DNA of 7,776 nucleotides, taken from positions 1 through 7,776 of the forward strand of contig CAMDDI010000164.1 in assembly GCA_945890905.1 (NCBI GenBank), in the 5' to 3' direction. Within the stretch, counting starts at the first letter, position 1; every line of letters begins with the position of its first letter. The DNA is from Bacteriovorax stolpii (GTDB taxonomy: Bacteria > Bdellovibrionota > Bacteriovoracia > Bacteriovoracales > Bacteriovoracaceae). The notes under the pieces are model-generated. The model worked only from the letters and a program-made list of their open reading frames with translations. It was not told the DNA's origin and searched no databases. The translations under genes and the position numbers were made by a program. This document shows positions 6,736-7,776 of the stretch, in pieces.

Positions 6736-7415
6736 TGTTCAGGGGTGATGCGCTTAAAGTTCATCCAGATCTGTGACTTTAAAAAATCGATATCCATTTT
6801 AAGAGCTTCAGCGGCACGCAGATAGATATCGTGAATATCTAAATGTTTTTGAGAATCCGTTTCTAAAAATAAACTCTCAAGCGGCACTAGGGAAACAAGC
6901 TCTCGGACTTGTTGAGAATTATCAATAGAGAGCCCAAAAGAAAAATAGCTCAAAGGATGAAGACGAAGAAGATCACGCATCATCTGTTCACTTCCCCGAA
7001 AATCATGAAAGATCCAAGGAGTGGTGGCCTTGCGGTCCTTTAGGATTTCTAGAAAATCTGAGCCAGAGCGCACGTTATGAATCACCATTGGTAATTTTTC
7101 TTTCTCGGCCAAATCTAAATGCCATAAGAAGAGTTCAATCTGCTGATCCATTAGTTCAGGGAGAGTTCGGTCAATTCCAGTTTCCCCAATGGCCCAAAGT
7201 TTGTGGGCATGGGCCAAATTGGCCACATGAATTTTTAACTTCTCAATTTCTTCGGCAGAATAATCCTCAATCCACCAAGGATGAACTCCAGCGGATGTGT
7301 ACTGATGGGTTGTTTCTAAATTGAGTTCATCCATGGATAAACATCCCACCGCGACTGATTCCTCAAGAGGAAGTCTGCGGTGAGAATGAATATCAAGATA
7401 AGGAAGTGCTTTCAA
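6732..7415 (-). CDS. TatD-family metal-dependent hydrolase
   Basis: Amidohydrolase-superfamily TIM barrel; family members act as metal-dependent DNases or, in some cases, on other ester substrates. The full set of expected metal ligands is visible: DIHSH with His10 and His12, Glu78 in GETGID, His113 in VIHNVR, His137 in FHDFRG and Asp187 in LETD. GVHPWW at 43-48 is another family mark. At 227 residues it is compact beside the usual ~255-265. The frame needs a TTG start at 7415, because the next methionine (residue 28) would lose the HxH ligands. AAGG at 7420-7423 lies four bases upstream and overlaps the TAA stop of the small secreted gene, so translation is probably coupled to it. Enzyme family is secure; substrate is unknown. 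Confidence 0.92.
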   Translation of the reverse strand: MKALPYLDIHSHRRLPLEESVAVGCLSMDELNLETTHQYTSAGVHPWWIEDYSAEEIEKLKIHVANLAHAHKLWAIGETGIDRTLPELMDQQIELFLWHLDLAEKEKLPMVIHNVRSGSDFLEILKDRKATTPWIFHDFRGSEQMMRDLLRLHPLSYFSFGLSIDNSQQVRELVSLVPLESLFLETDSQKHLDIHDIYLRAAEALKMDIDFLKSQIWMNFKRITPEH

Positions 7416-7419
7416 AAAA

Positions 7420-7424
7420 CCTTA
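7420..7424 (-). promoter_or_regulatory. Shine-Dalgarno site that supports the TTG start of the TatD-like gene
   Basis: On the minus strand TAAGG is formed by the TAA stop of the small secreted gene plus two G residues, then four T residues and the TTG start. Stop and ribosome site share bases, which suggests that ribosomes ending on the first gene re-initiate on the second. Confidence 0.6.
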
Positions 7425-7736
7425 GTTACAGAAAATACTGTGGTTAACACTTACAATTCTGTCTTGTGGATTGTTGAGGCGGTAAGTACGAAGTACTGAA
7501 CCCATTCCCCAAACATACTCACTTACAAATTCAGACTGCTGTTGGTTTGCAGCTGTGTACATATAAATGCGCCCCATGCAGCTAACAGCCCGACGATTAG
7601 TGTTCCAAATATCTAACTGTACTGAGTTACCGAAGTTCCAAACTTTTGGAAAGATTGGTCTCTCCATCGGTGGAAATTGTTGAGCAAAAACAGGCGCAGC
7701 CACAACGAGGGCCATAGTTAAAAATAGTTTTTTCAT
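7422..7736 (-). CDS. Small secreted protein with two cysteines, unknown family
   Basis: I do not recognise a family. Residues 1-18 are a clear signal peptide (MKK, LFLTMALVVAAP, cleavage VFA|QQ), so the mature product of about 86 residues is exported. It begins with a proline-rich stretch (FPPMERPIFPK at 21-31) and continues with short, probably beta-strand segments such as VQLDIWNTNRRAVSC and GRIYMYTA. Only two cysteines occur, Cys53 and Cys103, the second next to last, so a disulfide joining the middle to the C-terminus is plausible. The pattern suggests a small beta-sandwich, but this is inference. The ATG has a textbook AAGGAGA site at 7742-7748, five bases away, the strongest in the window, which hints at good expression. 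It is followed six bases later by the TatD-like gene. Confidence 0.8.
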   Translation of the reverse strand: MKKLFLTMALVVAAPVFAQQFPPMERPIFPKVWNFGNSVQLDIWNTNRRAVSCMGRIYMYTAANQQQSEFVSEYVWGMGSVLRTYRLNNPQDRIVSVNHSIFCN

Positions 7737-7741
7737 GTTAA

Positions 7742-7748
7742 TCTCCTT
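7742..7748 (-). promoter_or_regulatory. Strong Shine-Dalgarno site of the small secreted gene
   Basis: AAGGAGA on the minus strand, five bases before the ATG at 7736. Most other genes here have weak or no such site. A TATCAT or TAAATA -10-like element at 7751-7760 lies just upstream, but its -35 region would be at or beyond the window edge, so no promoter is called. Confidence 0.75.
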
Positions 7749-7776
7749 TTATGATATTTAACCAGTGTCTGTGATA

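Noticed and set aside
7751..7756. TATCAT as -10 box for the small secreted gene
   Set aside because: Transcription from it would start within or after the Shine-Dalgarno site, and the -35 region is outside the window.

Overview
The window is compact, bacterial, chromosomal-looking DNA. It has moderately low G+C by eye, eight protein genes, and almost no non-coding sequence apart from a 99-bp gap at 2824-2922. No rRNA, tRNA, CRISPR, transposase, integrase or phage gene was seen. Gene content and style (L,D-transpeptidase, SIMPL protein, RlmI- and RlmM-like methyltransferases, several GTG/TTG starts) would fit a Gram-negative bacterium. My best guess is a Bdellovibrio/Bacteriovorax-type predator lineage, but this is an impression, not a proof.

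Layout. Positions 27-2823 (+) hold a tight three-gene run: a secreted L,D-transpeptidase-like protein, a secreted SIMPL (DUF541) protein and a cytoplasmic SAM methyltransferase of the RlmI/RlmK superfamily without a PUA domain. The first two overlap by 4 bp and the third starts 2 bp after the second. After the gap at 2824-2922, whose + strand is almost G-free, comes a four-TM protein with a C-terminal HAMP-like segment (2923-3828, +). It converges on a SpoU/TrmH-family 2'-O-methyltransferase (3825-4589, -). That gene is divergent from an RlmM-like 2'-O-methyltransferase (4595-5533, +), which overlaps an RlmI-like m5C methyltransferase (5530-6735, +) by 4 bp. The RlmI-like gene converges on a minus-strand pair: a small secreted protein (7422-7736) followed by a TatD-family metal hydrolase (6732-7415).

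How the genes relate. Four of the eight genes encode probable RNA (mainly rRNA) methyltransferases from three fold or subfamily types, spread over three transcription units, so this is an RNA-modification neighbourhood rather than one operon. The first two genes and the small secreted protein belong to the envelope or periplasm. Both convergent gene pairs share their stop codons in a 4-bp TTAA palindrome, leaving no space for a terminator between them.

I found no convincing new defence or mobile system. The points most worth checking are the methyltransferase cluster, the loss of the RlmI-type catalytic cysteine in the first methyltransferase, the G-free leader with three 9-bp TTCAC repeats, the receptor-like membrane protein without an output domain, and a strong excess of GGCC.
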